NCBI RefSeq assembly: GCF_016908375.1
Contig: NZ_JAFBDS010000001.1
Location: 186,001 to 250,000, forward strand
Reading direction: 5' to 3'
Source: Amphibacillus cookii
GTDB taxonomy: Bacteria > Bacillota > Bacilli > Bacillales > Amphibacillaceae
Length of the DNA: 64,000 nt
The position numbers were made by a program, and so were the translations under genes. Below, piece by piece: positions 45,698-54,133 of this stretch. Positions within the stretch are counted from its first letter, which is position 1, and each line of letters starts with the position of its first letter. Under the pieces are notes generated by a model that saw only the letters and a program-made list of their open reading frames with translations, was not told the origin of the DNA and did no database searches.

Positions 45698-46795
45698 ATG
45701 TACAGAGATGAAACACTTTTGACTCAATTAGGGAATCGCGTCGACCATGAGACAGGTGCGATTAGCCTGCCGATCCACCTTTCAACGGCTTATCGTCATC
45801 CCACTTTAGCTGAATCAACTGGCTATGATTATACCCGGACAAAGAATCCGACGCGATATGTTTTAGAGCAGGGAATTGCTGAATTAGAAGGAGGGACGCA
45901 CGGTTTTGCCTGTAGTTCTGGTATGGCTGCTATCCAATTAGTTCTTTCATTGTTCCAAGCGGGAGATCATCTTCTTGTGCCCACAGATATATATGGAGGG
46001 ACTTATCGTTTATTTGATCACCTTTCACAGCAGTATCAAATCGAGATCAGTTATTTGAACTTTAAAGATACAGTTGCACTAAAACAAGCGATTCGTTCAA
46101 CAACAAAAGCAATTTTTCTTGAGACGCCCACAAACCCCCTTCTAGAAGAATTGGATATTGCAGAAGTGAGTAGTATGGCGAGATCATTTGATCTCAAGGT
46201 TATTGTAGATAATACATTTTATACCCCCTATTTACAAAAGCCATTAACGCTTGGGGCAGATATCGTCATTCACAGTGCAACCAAGTACTTGGCCGGGCAT
46301 AATGATGTGTTAGCAGGTTTAGTTGTATCTAAAGATTCAGAAATTTCTGATCGATTGGAGGTGTTGCATAACAACATCGGCGCAACTTTATCTCCTTTTG
46401 ATGCATGGCTTGTGATTAGGGGGATGAAAACATTGCCGCTTCGTCTTAAACAACAACAAGAAAATGCAAAGCATATCGTGGCCTATTTGCAAAGTCACGA
46501 TAAGATCACAACCGTTATTTATCCTGGAAAAGGGGGAATGTTATCTTTTCATTTGAAAAAGCAGGCTTGGGTTAAACCCTTTCTAGAACAACTTCGCATC
46601 ATTAGCTTCGCAGAAAGTCTCGGCGGTGTTGAGAGCTTGATTACCTATCCGACGACACAGACTCATGCAGATATTCCGGAACAAGAACGGATTGCTCGAG
46701 GGATTGACCAAACTTTATTAAGGTTTTCTATAGGAATAGAAGCGATAGAAGACATTATCTTAGATTTAGAAACGAGTTTATCAAAACTAAAATAA
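45698..46795 (+). CDS. metI: Cystathionine gamma-synthase / O-acetylhomoserine thiolyase
   Basis: PLP enzyme of the Cys/Met metabolism family (365 aa), closely following Bacillus subtilis MetI. STAYRHP, DYTRTKNPTR, SSGMAAIQ, ETPTNPLL and DNTFYTPYLQ are present, then the Schiff-base lysine in HSATKYLAGHND and the C-terminal SLGGVESLITYP. It joins O-acylhomoserine to cysteine or sulfide. The start is ATG 45698 after AGAGGTGA; TTG 45674 lacks an RBS. First gene under the SAM riboswitch, 26 bp before the methyltransferase. Confidence 0.92.
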   Translation: MYRDETLLTQLGNRVDHETGAISLPIHLSTAYRHPTLAESTGYDYTRTKNPTRYVLEQGIAELEGGTHGFACSSGMAAIQLVLSLFQAGDHLLVPTDIYGGTYRLFDHLSQQYQIEISYLNFKDTVALKQAIRSTTKAIFLETPTNPLLEELDIAEVSSMARSFDLKVIVDNTFYTPYLQKPLTLGADIVIHSATKYLAGHNDVLAGLVVSKDSEISDRLEVLHNNIGATLSPFDAWLVIRGMKTLPLRLKQQQENAKHIVAYLQSHDKITTVIYPGKGGMLSFHLKKQAWVKPFLEQLRIISFAESLGGVESLITYPTTQTHADIPEQERIARGIDQTLLRFSIGIEAIEDIILDLETSLSKLK

Positions 46796-46821
46796 ATTTT
46801 AAAAAAAGGCAGGGGATTTAA

Positions 46822-47916
46822 ATGACAATTAAAGCACCATTTCATGCAGACCACGTAGGAAGTTTGTTAAGACCAGAACGATTGAAAAAAGCAAGACGCG
46901 ATTACAAAGAAGGTAAAATTAGTTTAGTTGAACGGCGAGAAGTGGAGACAGAAGAAATTAATCGCATTGTTAATCGGCAAATCGAGGCAGGTTTAGAGGT
47001 AGTCACAGACGGAGAATTCCGGAGAGATTGGTGGCATATTGATTTCTTGGAAAATTTAAATGGATTTGAAGGTTATGTTCCAGACCATGGTTATGCGTTT
47101 GAAGGTGTTGAAACAGAACCATACAATGTCCGTAATGTGGGCAAGATCTCTTTCAATCCAGATCATCCGTTTATAAAAGACTTTAAAGAATTTCATGCGA
47201 TTGTTGATGGGAGAGCCACTGCAAAACAAACCATCCCAAGTCCAAACCAATTATTTCATGCGGATATCATTAATCATGATATTTATCCAGACTATGAGTC
47301 ATATGCTAAAGATATCATTCAAGCATATCGTGATGCAGTGCAAGCATTTTATCAGGCAGGTGTCCGTTATTTGCAAATTGATGATGTCTATTTAGCGGCG
47401 TTATCATCACCAGACATTGATTTTGATAGCGGGCCATATTCACGTGATTATTTAATAGATTTAGCACTTCGGGTCGTTAACGGCGTCCTTGAAGGCAAAC
47501 CAGATGACTTGACGATAACCACTCATATTTGCCGAGGGAACTATCAATCAACCTATGCATTTGGCGGTAGTTATGGCTTAATTGCTCCTACGCTTTTCGC
47601 TAAAGAAAAAGTAAATGGTTTTTTCTTGGAATATGATGATGATCGTTCAGGTGACTTTGAACCATTACAACACATACCGAATGGTGGACCTCATGTTGTT
47701 CTTGGCTTAATTACATCAAAGCGAGCAGAACTTGAGGATAAAGATTTAATTAAAAAACGGATTAAAGAAGCAACTGAATATGTTCCTCTTGATCAATTGT
47801 GTTTAAGTCCACAGTGTGGCTTTGCTTCTACACATCACGGAAATCTCGTAACTGAAGAAGATCAATGGAATAAGCTTAAACATGTTGTTGAGATTGCAAA
47901 AGAAGTCTGGGGTTAA
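46822..47916 (+). CDS. Cobalamin-independent methionine synthase family protein, YxjG/YxjH-like
   Basis: 364-aa homologue of the MetE C-terminal barrel. FHADHVGSLLRP start, TDGEFRRDWWHIDF, QIDDVYLAAL, the zinc Cys contexts THICRGN and LSPQCGFASTHHGN. It lacks the MetE N-terminal half, so it probably uses a monoglutamyl or other methyl donor, as inferred for S-box-controlled YxjG/YxjH. RBS GGCAGGGG. Second gene of the SAM-riboswitch operon. Confidence 0.88.
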   Translation: MTIKAPFHADHVGSLLRPERLKKARRDYKEGKISLVERREVETEEINRIVNRQIEAGLEVVTDGEFRRDWWHIDFLENLNGFEGYVPDHGYAFEGVETEPYNVRNVGKISFNPDHPFIKDFKEFHAIVDGRATAKQTIPSPNQLFHADIINHDIYPDYESYAKDIIQAYRDAVQAFYQAGVRYLQIDDVYLAALSSPDIDFDSGPYSRDYLIDLALRVVNGVLEGKPDDLTITTHICRGNYQSTYAFGGSYGLIAPTLFAKEKVNGFFLEYDDDRSGDFEPLQHIPNGGPHVVLGLITSKRAELEDKDLIKKRIKEATEYVPLDQLCLSPQCGFASTHHGNLVTEEDQWNKLKHVVEIAKEVWG

Positions 47917-48143
47917 AGTGAATCTCTTTAGCAAGAGATGCTTACATGTCGGTGTGATTATAGAACGTATATATTGAATTTTGTATTCATTATTTCATCA
48001 AAGTAAAAAAATAGACAGTAGACTCGTTCGTTTGGTAAAGTAATAAGTAACTAAATATGTGAGCCATCTATGATTAACATCAAGCTATTTTTAGCAAAAA
48101 AGCTTGCACTTTTTTGCTTTTTAATTTATACACTTAATTAAGC

Positions 48144-48307
48144 ATAAAACGAACTTTCAATCAGTGGGCATTTTCATCCTTTTCCCACTGATTGGACAGT
48201 GAGTGAATCAGGACATTAGTATCTATCCGTTAGCGCCTATCTAAATAGATTCAACGCTCCGCTCTATTTTGAGTCGGGCGCTTTATGGATGGTTATCCGT
48301 GATAAAA
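48144..48307 (-). repeat. R1 dispersed structured repeat, copy 8
   Basis: Read on the minus strand, AGCGCC pairs with GGCGCT and AAATAGA with TCTATTT. The outer GTCCGT/ACGGAC pair has changed jointly towards ATCCAT/ACGGAT. The closing hairpin is CAGTGGG...CCCACTG, and the tail GAAAGTTCGTTTTAT. Confidence 0.85.
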
Positions 48308-48525
48308 TTTCACCGAGATAGCTTAATCATGGAAGCGAGGGAGTTCAAGCTTAAAGGATAAGAAGGACAACGACTTTTGCCTTATGGAAAGGTGCTAAGT
48401 CATATTTTTTGTTTGTAATGCATATTATTCCGATCTATTCAGTGAGCTTTGTTTTGTGTTAAGATAGGAAGTGCAAAATTTTATCACAGTAGCAAGAAGA
48501 AAGGTAGTTAAAATTTTGAAGAACG

Positions 48526-48582
48526 AAGTATAAGAAAAACTAACCTATTCGCTAGAGAGCAAGTGAATATGCGTTTTTCTAA
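48526..48582 (+). promoter_or_regulatory. Two-stem structured leader upstream of metN
   Basis: AGAAAAAC (48533-48540) pairs with GTTTTTCT (48573-48580). Inside it TATTCGCT (48546-48553) pairs with AGTGAATA (48562-48569, one G-U). It lies about 30 nt before the metN start. It resembles the chemoreceptor terminator at 22692 in sequence. It could be an attenuator or a terminator of upstream transcription. Confidence 0.45.
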
Positions 48583-48611
48583 CATGTTTTTGAAAAAAGG
48601 GGGGGTCCATC

Positions 48612-49631
48612 ATGATTGAGCTACGCGGCATTCATAAAGTTTATCAAAAAAAAGATACAGAGGTGCATGCCCTTAAAGGGGTGGACTTAACGATCGAACA
48701 AGGAGATATCTTTGGGGTGATCGGTTACAGCGGTGCTGGAAAAAGCACTTTAGTTCGGTTGGTCAATTATCTAGAACAGCCGACAGAGGGACACGTTATT
48801 GTTGACGGGGCATATTTAGCTGAACAATCACCGAACGCACTTCGTCAAATAAAAAAACAAATCGGGATGATTTTTCAACATTTTAATTTACTAGAATCAA
48901 AGACTATTTATAAGAATGTGGCAATGCCGTTAATCTTGGCAAAGAAGTCAAAAAAAGAAATACATGCGCGTGTTTCAGAATTACTGGAATTTGTCGGATT
49001 AGCAGATAAGGCAATCAATTATCCAAGTGAACTTTCAGGTGGACAGAAGCAACGTGTCGGTATTGCTAGAGCACTTGCTACAAATCCGAAAATACTATTA
49101 TGTGATGAGGCAACCTCCGCCTTAGACCCTCAGACGACACAATCTATTCTTGATTTATTACAACGTGTGAATAAAGAATATGGGATTACGATTATGTTAA
49201 TTACTCATGAGATGTCAGTGATTCAAAAAATTTGTAATAAAGTTGCTGTCATGGAAGAAGGTAAGATTATTGAACAGGGTTCGGTTCTTGATGTGTTCGG
49301 CCATCCCAAGCATCAAACATCGCGTAATTTTGTTCAAACAGTAGTTAAAACTGATATTCCAAGGCGAATTAAAGACCATTTAAATCAACAAGATGTGCAT
49401 GTATTAACGAAGCTAGAAATGGTTGGTGAGCATGCGACTCAACCTATACTCGCAACATTAATGCAACGGTTTGAGTTGACAGTAAGTGCTGTGTTTACCA
49501 ATATGACAGAAATACAAGATACAACACTAGCGATTTGGTATTTGGATATTCAAGGAAAAGAAGCAGATAAAATCAATGCCCTCTCCTATTTAGAAGCGCA
49601 AGGTGTTCGAGTTGAGGAGGTGTCTATATAA
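48612..49631 (+). CDS. metN: Methionine-family ABC transporter ATPase, MetN type
   Basis: 339 aa. Walker A GYSGAGKST, Q-loop FQHFNLL, signature LSGGQKQRVGIAR, Walker B ILLCDEATSALDP, and a C-terminal NIL regulatory domain (about 262-339) of the kind that senses methionine in MetN. RBS AAAAGGGGGGG. The stop overlaps the permease start (TAATG). No S-box precedes it, unlike typical Bacillus metNPQ, so the substrate or control may differ. Confidence 0.9.
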   Translation: MIELRGIHKVYQKKDTEVHALKGVDLTIEQGDIFGVIGYSGAGKSTLVRLVNYLEQPTEGHVIVDGAYLAEQSPNALRQIKKQIGMIFQHFNLLESKTIYKNVAMPLILAKKSKKEIHARVSELLEFVGLADKAINYPSELSGGQKQRVGIARALATNPKILLCDEATSALDPQTTQSILDLLQRVNKEYGITIMLITHEMSVIQKICNKVAVMEEGKIIEQGSVLDVFGHPKHQTSRNFVQTVVKTDIPRRIKDHLNQQDVHVLTKLEMVGEHATQPILATLMQRFELTVSAVFTNMTEIQDTTLAIWYLDIQGKEADKINALSYLEAQGVRVEEVSI

Positions 49632-50290
49632 TGTTTGATACAAATATTACTCTGCAGCAATTTTTAGATGCAATTGGGGACACTTTATATATGGTTGGTA
49701 TGTCGCTGTTAATTGGAACGATTTTTGGTTCCATCTTGGGTGTGATTATTGTTGTTACGAGACGTGATGGTATCCTGTCTTTTCCAATTATTTATACGAT
49801 TTTGAACATTATCATTAATATTATTCGATCTGTCCCGTTTATTATCTTAATGGTGGCCATTATCCCTTTAACACGTAGTATTGTCGGGACATCCATTGGA
49901 ACAAACGCAGCAATTGTCCCTTTAATTATTTTTATCACCCCATTTATTGCTAGACTTGTTGAAAATTCATTACTTGAAGTAGGACCAGGGATCGTAGAGG
50001 CAGCTGAATCAATGGGGGCAACTCCGTTTCAAATTATTCGGTATTTTATTTTACCAGAAGCATTTGGCTCACTTATTTTATCACTCGCCACGGCGACGAT
50101 TTCATTAATTGGGGCAACGGCAATGGCTGGAACAGTCGGTGGTGGTGGTGTCGGCGATATTGCTATTGTTTATGGCTATCAGCGCTATGATACCTTTGCA
50201 ATGGTGTCAACCATCATTATTCTTATTCTATTTGTTCAACTAATCCAGTCGACTGGAAATACATTAGCGCGCTGGGTACGTCGGCGATAA
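49631..50290 (+). CDS. metP: Methionine-family ABC transporter permease, MetI/MetP type
   Basis: 219-aa, five-span permease. DTLYMVGMSLLIGTIFGSILGV, IIRSVPFIILMVAIIPLTR, EAA loop AAESMGATPFQIIRYFILPEA, GAVGGGGVGDIA-type glycine block. RBS GAGGAGGT. The TAA stop lies inside the tip of an R1 repeat (ATAAAACGAACC). The protein ends ARWVRRR, normal for the family, so no truncation is evident. Confidence 0.92.
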   Translation: MFDTNITLQQFLDAIGDTLYMVGMSLLIGTIFGSILGVIIVVTRRDGILSFPIIYTILNIIINIIRSVPFIILMVAIIPLTRSIVGTSIGTNAAIVPLIIFITPFIARLVENSLLEVGPGIVEAAESMGATPFQIIRYFILPEAFGSLILSLATATISLIGATAMAGTVGGGGVGDIAIVYGYQRYDTFAMVSTIIILILFVQLIQSTGNTLARWVRRR

Positions 50291-50445
50291 AACGAACCTT
50301 TAATCAGGGGCCTTTTCGTTCTTCGCCCACTGATTGCAGGTTTGAGTGGATCAGGACATTAGTGTCCGTTTAGCGCCTATCTTAATCGATTGAACGCTTC
50401 TCTATTTTGAGGTGGGTGTTTTACGGACGATTATCTGTGACAAAA
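50287..50445 (-). repeat. R1 dispersed structured repeat, copy 9 (between metP and the UroD-like gene)
   Basis: Complete on the minus strand: TTTTGTCACAGATAATCGTCCG, ACCCACCTCAAAATAGAG, ACGGACACTAATGTCCTGAT, CAATCAGTGGGCGAAGAACG, TTAAAGGTTCGTTTTAT. It fills the entire gap between metP and the next RBS, so it would be transcribed antisense within the operon mRNA. Confidence 0.88.
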
Positions 50446-50457
50446 GGGGAGATACAC

Positions 50458-51474
50458 ATGTCATATAATAAAAAAACACGATTTAAAAAAACTCTATCAC
50501 AGGAAGTGTGCGATCGTGCAGTGGTCAGTGGTTGGCATCATTTTTTAGATAAAGAGCATACCGCTAATGATTTAGCCGAAGCAACGGTTAATTTTGCTAA
50601 ACAATACGATTGGGATTGGATTAAAATAAACCCAAGAGCAACCTATTTAGCGGAAGCCTTTGGTAACGTCTATGATTTTACTGACTATCAATGGGTTTTC
50701 CCTAAACAAGTAAAAGCTATCGTGCAAACACCATGTGATTTGAGTAAAATCACTCGACTTGATATCTCAAAGTCTGCGCCACTGCAAGAACAGCTTGATG
50801 CGGCTAAGCAAATAAGAGCAGGGTTAGATGATATGCCAATTATCCAAACGGTGTTTTCCCCACTAACCATTTTAATGTTTTTAGCAGGACATATTTCTTA
50901 CGTTGATCAAACGATGTATGGCAGTGAGCAACCAATTGATTTTCACCGCCTGCTTACCACACACCGTAGTGAGGTTCATCAAGCGTTACATGCAATTGCA
51001 CTTACCATGGCAGATTACATTAAGGAGCTCGAAAAAAGCGGTGTTGATGGCCTATTTTATGCGACAACCGGTACGGCACACCCAGATTTATTTACTGAAG
51101 CGCAATTTAATGAGTTCTCACGTCCTTATGATACGATCGTATTACAAGCGATTAATCCGGGGGGGCGGATTTTGCACACTTGTGGTGCTTATGCTGATCC
51201 AGCGCGTTTTAATGATTACCCTGTTGAGGGGATAAGCTGGGATCCTGATGCTACTGGAAATCCTGATTTATCGGTACCGCTTGAGAAGGTTAAAGTAGCG
51301 GGGGTGGATCATCATATATTTGATACTGATGATCCAACATCGATTCAATTACAAGCAAAACAGGCTTTATCCATTATGGAAGGTCAACCATTTTTATTAG
51401 TGCCAAATTGTGCGGTATCTCCTGATGCCACACATCAAGCACTTCAATCTTTAAGAGATAGTATTAGACAATAG
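50458..51474 (+). CDS. Uroporphyrinogen decarboxylase (URO-D)-family protein, probable methyltransferase
   Basis: 338-aa TIM barrel of the UroD/MtaA family. It keeps the zinc-thiol methyltransferase ligands of the MtbA/MtaA branch, H-x-C in ILHTCGAY and a Cys in LVPNCAVSPDA. The N-terminal Arg motifs of true uroporphyrinogen decarboxylase are not evident. The start is the ATG after AAAAGGGGAG. Lying between metP and metQ, it is likely to move a methyl group to or from the imported compound (inference). No corrinoid protein gene is in the window. Confidence 0.75.
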   Translation: MSYNKKTRFKKTLSQEVCDRAVVSGWHHFLDKEHTANDLAEATVNFAKQYDWDWIKINPRATYLAEAFGNVYDFTDYQWVFPKQVKAIVQTPCDLSKITRLDISKSAPLQEQLDAAKQIRAGLDDMPIIQTVFSPLTILMFLAGHISYVDQTMYGSEQPIDFHRLLTTHRSEVHQALHAIALTMADYIKELEKSGVDGLFYATTGTAHPDLFTEAQFNEFSRPYDTIVLQAINPGGRILHTCGAYADPARFNDYPVEGISWDPDATGNPDLSVPLEKVKVAGVDHHIFDTDDPTSIQLQAKQALSIMEGQPFLLVPNCAVSPDATHQALQSLRDSIRQ

Positions 51475-51487
51475 GGGGCAAAAAGAA

Positions 51488-52300
51488 ATGAAGAAAAAAA
51501 TATTTTTGTTAATGTTAGTTGTAGTAGCTGTATTAGCGGCTTGTGGTGGAGAAGATAACACGGATACGATTACTGTCGGGTTCGGTGTTGGAACTTACGA
51601 AGAGCAATTTAGAGAAGGTATTTTACCAATCTTAGAAGAACAAGGATATGAAGTAGAAATCCAAGTATTTTCACAAAATATGCAAGTAAACCCTGCCATG
51701 GCAGAGGGAGCTATTGATGCAAGTGTGTTTCAAAGTACAGCGTACATGGAAGGAATTAACGAGGAGTTAGGGATTGAAATGACGCGATTAGCGTTTGCGC
51801 CTGGAGCACCGCAGTCGCTCCATTCTGTACGTCATGATTCACTGGATGCGGTCGAAGATGGTTCAACAGTAGCCCTTCCTAATGACCCAGTTAATCAAGA
51901 ACGCGCTGTCCGTATTCTAGAAGATCTAGGTTGGGTGACGGTTGCAGATGATGCAGGAACCACTGATTTTAATTTAAGTAGTGTATCAGCAGCAGACTAT
52001 GATATTGACTTTCAAGTGTTAGATCCAGCACAAATTCTCGTTTCATTAGAAGATGTAGATTTCGGTATTATTAATGGGAATTATATTGCTGAAGCAGGGA
52101 TGCGTATTGCTGATGGCTTAGCGATTGAAGACACACCTGAGGAACATCGCATTATTGTTACCGTATTAGAAGAAGACTTAGACGAAGAATGGGCTCAAGA
52201 CTTAAAAGCGGCGTACGAATCAGCAGAATTTGAAGCATACATTACTGGTGAATCAAAATATGATGGTTTTGTTTTACCAGAAGCCTGGGAGAACAATTAA
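51488..52300 (+). CDS. metQ: NlpA/MetQ-family substrate-binding lipoprotein
   Basis: 270 aa. Lipobox LAAC (Cys19), then VGFGVGTYEEQFREGILPILEEQGYEVEI and the NlpA features AIDASVFQSTAYMEGIN, VALPNDPVNQERAVRILEDLGW, FGIINGNYIAEAG. The usual MetQ DGxxDAxxFQHxxYL stretch reads EGAIDASVFQSTAYM, so ligand contacts may differ. RBS AGGGGGCA. 13 bp after the URO-D-like gene. Confidence 0.88.
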   Translation: MKKKIFLLMLVVVAVLAACGGEDNTDTITVGFGVGTYEEQFREGILPILEEQGYEVEIQVFSQNMQVNPAMAEGAIDASVFQSTAYMEGINEELGIEMTRLAFAPGAPQSLHSVRHDSLDAVEDGSTVALPNDPVNQERAVRILEDLGWVTVADDAGTTDFNLSSVSAADYDIDFQVLDPAQILVSLEDVDFGIINGNYIAEAGMRIADGLAIEDTPEEHRIIVTVLEEDLDEEWAQDLKAAYESAEFEAYITGESKYDGFVLPEAWENN

Positions 52301-52317
52301 GTAAGAGCTGATTAAAG

Positions 52318-52356
52318 AAAATCAGTAGAGATCAATAATGGCTCTACTGATTTTTT
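52318..52356 (+). terminator. Terminator after metQ
   Basis: AAAATCAGTAGAG / CTCTACTGATTTT around 11 nt, then T tract. It ends the transporter unit and separates or attenuates the ProC-like and VOC genes. Confidence 0.88.
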
Positions 52357-52416
52357 GATAAGTTTAGTTTGACGTGGTTTGTAAAAAAATTTATTGTTCG
52401 TAAAAAGAAGGAGTGA

Positions 52417-53226
52417 ATGAAAGTGGGAAATCAAGTGCATTTTATTGGCGGCGGACAAATGTCTGAAGCGATGATTCGTGCGATTTTAGCGAATAACGTG
52501 TTAACAACAAAAGATATTACGGTGACCGACATTAGTGAAGAGCGTCAAAACTATTTAACTGAGACATATCAAATTGAGACTGATCAACAGCAAGCGCAGT
52601 TTTTGGCTGATGCTGACCTTATCGTTATTGGTGTCAGACCACAAGATGATCTTCAATCTGTCTGTCAAGTGATTAATGACTATGGTTCAAAAGCTGCAAC
52701 TGTCATCTCAATTGTAGCGGGAGTGACGATTGAACAATTTGAACGGTGGTTTGATCAAGGACGCGCAATTGCCCGTGTTATCCCAAATACGTTAACCGAC
52801 ACCGGAAGAGGGTATAGTGGCGTCGCATTAAATGGACATGCTAATCAAGCAGATGTTGATCAATTTTTAAATGGATTTGGCAAAGTAAAATACATTGATG
52901 AGAAATTAATTGATACATTTACTGGCTATGGTGTAGCTGGTCCTAATTACATTTATTATTTTATTGAGTCTTTAGCGGATGCTGGTGTTCTTGCTGGTCT
53001 ACCTCGTGATATAGCTTGGGAAGTCGCTCTAGAAAATATGGTAGGTGCTGTTGAGATGCTCCAAAAATCTGGCAAGCATCCTCGTCAATTATTAGATATT
53101 AACAATTCACCTGCTGGTGTTGGGATCAATGCTTTGCATGAATTAAATCGATCTGACTTTGCTGCTGGCTTACAACGCAGTGTGCTTAAAGCGGTTAAAC
53201 GAACAACAGAATTAGCAAATCAGTAG
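52417..53226 (+). CDS. Pyrroline-5-carboxylate reductase-like NAD(P)-dependent enzyme
   Basis: 269-aa ProC-family protein. Rossmann start VHFIGGGQMSEAMIRAIL, VIGVRPQDD, ISIVAGVTIEQFERW, RVIPNTLTDTGRGYSG, then the helical dimer domain. The classical P5CR signature near the end (TSPGGTT-type) reads NNSPAGVGINALHEL here, so substrate specificity may have shifted. ATG 52417 is only 3 nt from AAGGAG; GTG 52423 has better spacing. It follows the metQ terminator and is coupled to the VOC gene 13 bp on. Confidence 0.78.
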   Translation: MKVGNQVHFIGGGQMSEAMIRAILANNVLTTKDITVTDISEERQNYLTETYQIETDQQQAQFLADADLIVIGVRPQDDLQSVCQVINDYGSKAATVISIVAGVTIEQFERWFDQGRAIARVIPNTLTDTGRGYSGVALNGHANQADVDQFLNGFGKVKYIDEKLIDTFTGYGVAGPNYIYYFIESLADAGVLAGLPRDIAWEVALENMVGAVEMLQKSGKHPRQLLDINNSPAGVGINALHELNRSDFAAGLQRSVLKAVKRTTELANQ

Positions 53227-53239
53227 GAGGAGAGTAAAG

Positions 53240-53992
53240 ATGGCAAATCTAATTTGGGATCATACCGTCCATTATGTTAATGATTTAGAAGATGCTCGTC
53301 AAACTTTTGAAAAACAAGGTATTACCGCATTTCGCGGTGGTTCACATAAGCAATGGGGAACGTATAACGTATTAAGTTATTTTGGCTTAACTTACTTGGA
53401 ATTCCTTGGGGTTGAGAATCGTCAACTAGCTGAATCGATTACAGAGCCAAATCAAGTGGTAAAAGATGCAGTTAAATGTTTGCCCGATCATGAAGGTTTT
53501 AGTCGAGTGGCATTACGAACAGATAATATAGAAGCGATTCGAGAACAATTAATCGAGCATCAAATTGATGTTTCCCCTATTATGGAGGGCAAGCGGTATA
53601 ATGCACAAAATCAATTGATTGAGTGGAAGATGATGACGATAGCAGGCGATTTTCAAGGGCTTCCTTATCCATTTGTCATTGAATGGTTGGTAACGGATCA
53701 AGAAAGATATAAACAATTACGAGAAGCTGGCATTATTTCTGAACATCCACTTGGGGACCTCTCTATGTCGGAAGCCGTTTTTTACGTACCAGATCCAAAA
53801 GCAATGGTCGATCACTGGTCGATGATTTTTCCTATAGAAAAAAAGAATGCCACCTGTTTAACGCTTGAGGATAAAGTATTTGTATTTAAACAAGCAACAA
53901 AGGCACAGCTCTCTGAACTTGTCATTAATAGTCCTGAGACAAAATTAATAGAGATGAATGGGGCAACTTATCGTCTTCGTTCGACAAAATAA
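53240..53992 (+). CDS. VOC superfamily (glyoxalase-like) protein
   Basis: 250 aa. WDHTVHYVNDLEDARQTFEKQGI, GGSHKQWGTYNVLSYFGLTYLEFLGVEN is the glyoxalase_3-type block with a metal-binding His and Glu. A second beta-alpha module begins about residue 170 (LGDLSMSEAVFYVPDP). RBS AGGAGGAG. It could be a lyase, isomerase or dioxygenase acting with the ProC-like enzyme; the reaction is not deducible. Confidence 0.82.
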   Translation: MANLIWDHTVHYVNDLEDARQTFEKQGITAFRGGSHKQWGTYNVLSYFGLTYLEFLGVENRQLAESITEPNQVVKDAVKCLPDHEGFSRVALRTDNIEAIREQLIEHQIDVSPIMEGKRYNAQNQLIEWKMMTIAGDFQGLPYPFVIEWLVTDQERYKQLREAGIISEHPLGDLSMSEAVFYVPDPKAMVDHWSMIFPIEKKNATCLTLEDKVFVFKQATKAQLSELVINSPETKLIEMNGATYRLRSTK

Positions 53993-54133
53993 AAAAATAG
54001 ATATTCAATTTCGACGATTTTTAGTATAATAGAGTAGGTGTGATTTGACCTAGTATTTAATTAAATGTTAGGTTAGGCTTAGACTACATAATTAGATAGA
54101 GATAACAAAAATCGTTAAGGGGATATCTAACAT

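Larger units (their letters stand above)
47917..48611. other. 695-bp intergenic region between the S-box operon and metN
   Basis: It contains R1 copy 48144-48307 (minus), an isolated R1-like TTTTATCACAGTAGC at 48479, and a two-stem leader hairpin at 48533-48580. No S-box motif or ORF is present. Confidence 0.5.

Noticed and set aside
48308-48611. S-box riboswitch upstream of metN
   Set aside because: None of the conserved SAM-I blocks (AGAGA..GAGGGA, GCAACC, GGTGC-AA-TCC) is present; only a two-stem hairpin is.
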